DNA of 5,359 nucleotides. It comes from Candidatus Cloacimonadota bacterium (GTDB lineage: Bacteria > Cloacimonadota > Cloacimonadia > Cloacimonadales > TCS61). The stretch covers positions 1-5,359 of the forward strand of contig DAOVQH010000189.1 in NCBI GenBank assembly GCA_030628755.1. The letters run 5' to 3'. Below, in pieces: positions 4,899-5,359 of this stretch; within the stretch, counting starts at the first letter, position 1, and each line of letters begins with the position of its first letter. The position numbers and the translations under genes are program-made. The notes beneath the pieces were generated by a model. That model made no database searches. It saw only the letters and a list, made by a program, of their open reading frames with translations, and was not told where the DNA came from.

Positions 4899-5359
4899 AT
4901 GAAAGCAATCTTAATCTTTCTTCTGATACTTTTTTCTTTTCCGCTTTTTTCTCAAACTTTCGAAGTCAACAAACTGGGATCTTTTATTTTTATTTCATCC
5001 GCTTTGGCAATTGATTTAAGTAATAATTATTTCGACAGGCAAATCATCGAACCACTCACAGAAGATGAAATAGATAATCTTTCCAAAGATGACATCCCTT
5101 TTTTTGATAGATGGATATCATTCTCACCTGATGCCAAATTGAAAGACTGGAGTGATTACTGTGTTTATTTAACTATCGGTTCTACCTTGTTTCTTGTTTA
5201 CGACGAAGGATATTTCCTTGATAACTTGATGGTTTTAAGTGAGATATTAATTGCACAGTCTGCATTCAGTAAATGGACAAAAACTTTAACAAGACGCAAA
5301 CGTCCTTTTGTATATGATGAAGATGTTTCAATTGAAAAACAACAACAAAGGAACAGTCA
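4899..5359 (+). CDS. PAP2-family phosphatase, exported or membrane-bound (5' part only)
   Basis: The frame runs from ATG 4899 off the right edge (153 complete codons). Residues 1-19 look like a signal peptide or signal anchor (MKAILIFLLILF, then FSQ). Further hydrophobic stretches lie at about 27-38 and 89-101. Residues 128-136, KTLTRRKRP, fit the first PAP2 motif K-x6-R-P, which contacts the phosphate of the substrate. The PSGH and SR-x5-H-x3-D motifs with the catalytic histidines would lie past the edge. PAP2 enzymes remove phosphate from lipids such as phosphatidic acid or undecaprenyl pyrophosphate on the outer side of the inner membrane. No good ribosome binding site is visible and the gene begins 52 bases after argF, so it may be read from the argF transcript. 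The family call rests on one motif plus the signal and overall layout. Confidence 0.75.
   Translation, partial: MKAILIFLLILFSFPLFSQTFEVNKLGSFIFISSALAIDLSNNYFDRQIIEPLTEDEIDNLSKDDIPFFDRWISFSPDAKLKDWSDYCVYLTIGSTLFLVYDEGYFLDNLMVLSEILIAQSAFSKWTKTLTRRKRPFVYDEDVSIEKQQQRNS

Overview
The window is AT-rich bacterial DNA with at least four genes on the + strand, two of them cut by the window edges. Two secreted proteins end in a domain of the type IX secretion (T9SS) type A sorting class (PNPFNP motif, an IYNIKGQ strand, WxGKDxxG, SGxxFxK, then a short KKMxLxK tail). With the apparent outer-membrane barrel terminus at the left edge, this points to the FCB superphylum. Style and intergenic repeat content fit Candidatus Cloacimonadota or a close relative best, but that placement is inferred from the look of the proteins, not from a search.

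Layout: (a) 1-89, the last 28 codons of an upstream gene, probably an outer-membrane protein. (b) 90-556, a gene-free stretch with A-rich simple repeats, two palindromic elements and a C-tract array that could form a G-quadruplex on the minus strand. (c) 557-1315, a small exported protein with a sorting domain. (d) 1399-3378, a 659-residue exported protein interrupted at codon 61 by an in-frame TGA. (e) 3379-3836, terminators, a 30-bp direct repeat, palindromic elements and the stranded 3' end of another sorting-domain gene. (f) 3845-4846, ornithine carbamoyltransferase. (g) 4899 to the right edge, the start of an exported PAP2-family phosphatase.

The main result is in (d). The TGA falls exactly where the first cysteine of a thioredoxin CxxC site belongs (G-U-G-G-C, then the family's proline five residues after the second Cys). 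The frame stays open for about 600 more codons, and a strong stem-loop begins four bases after the TGA with its apical GGC loop 17 bases downstream, as expected for a bacterial SECIS element. I read it as a selenoprotein: signal peptide, UxxC thioredoxin-like domain, PKD domain, parallel beta-helix and T9SS-type sorting domain. An automatic annotation would split it into a 60-residue fragment and a headless 503-residue protein.

The second theme is small palindromic elements that sit both between and inside genes. A 32-bp identical stretch carries a 7-residue in-frame insert (SGAGRSP) into the sorting-domain motif of both secreted proteins. A 51-bp three-way-junction palindrome sits in frame inside the orphan sorting-domain fragment. 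Genes (c) and (d) are close, co-directional and have no clear terminator between them, so they may form one transcript. argF lies behind two terminators and probably has its own promoter.
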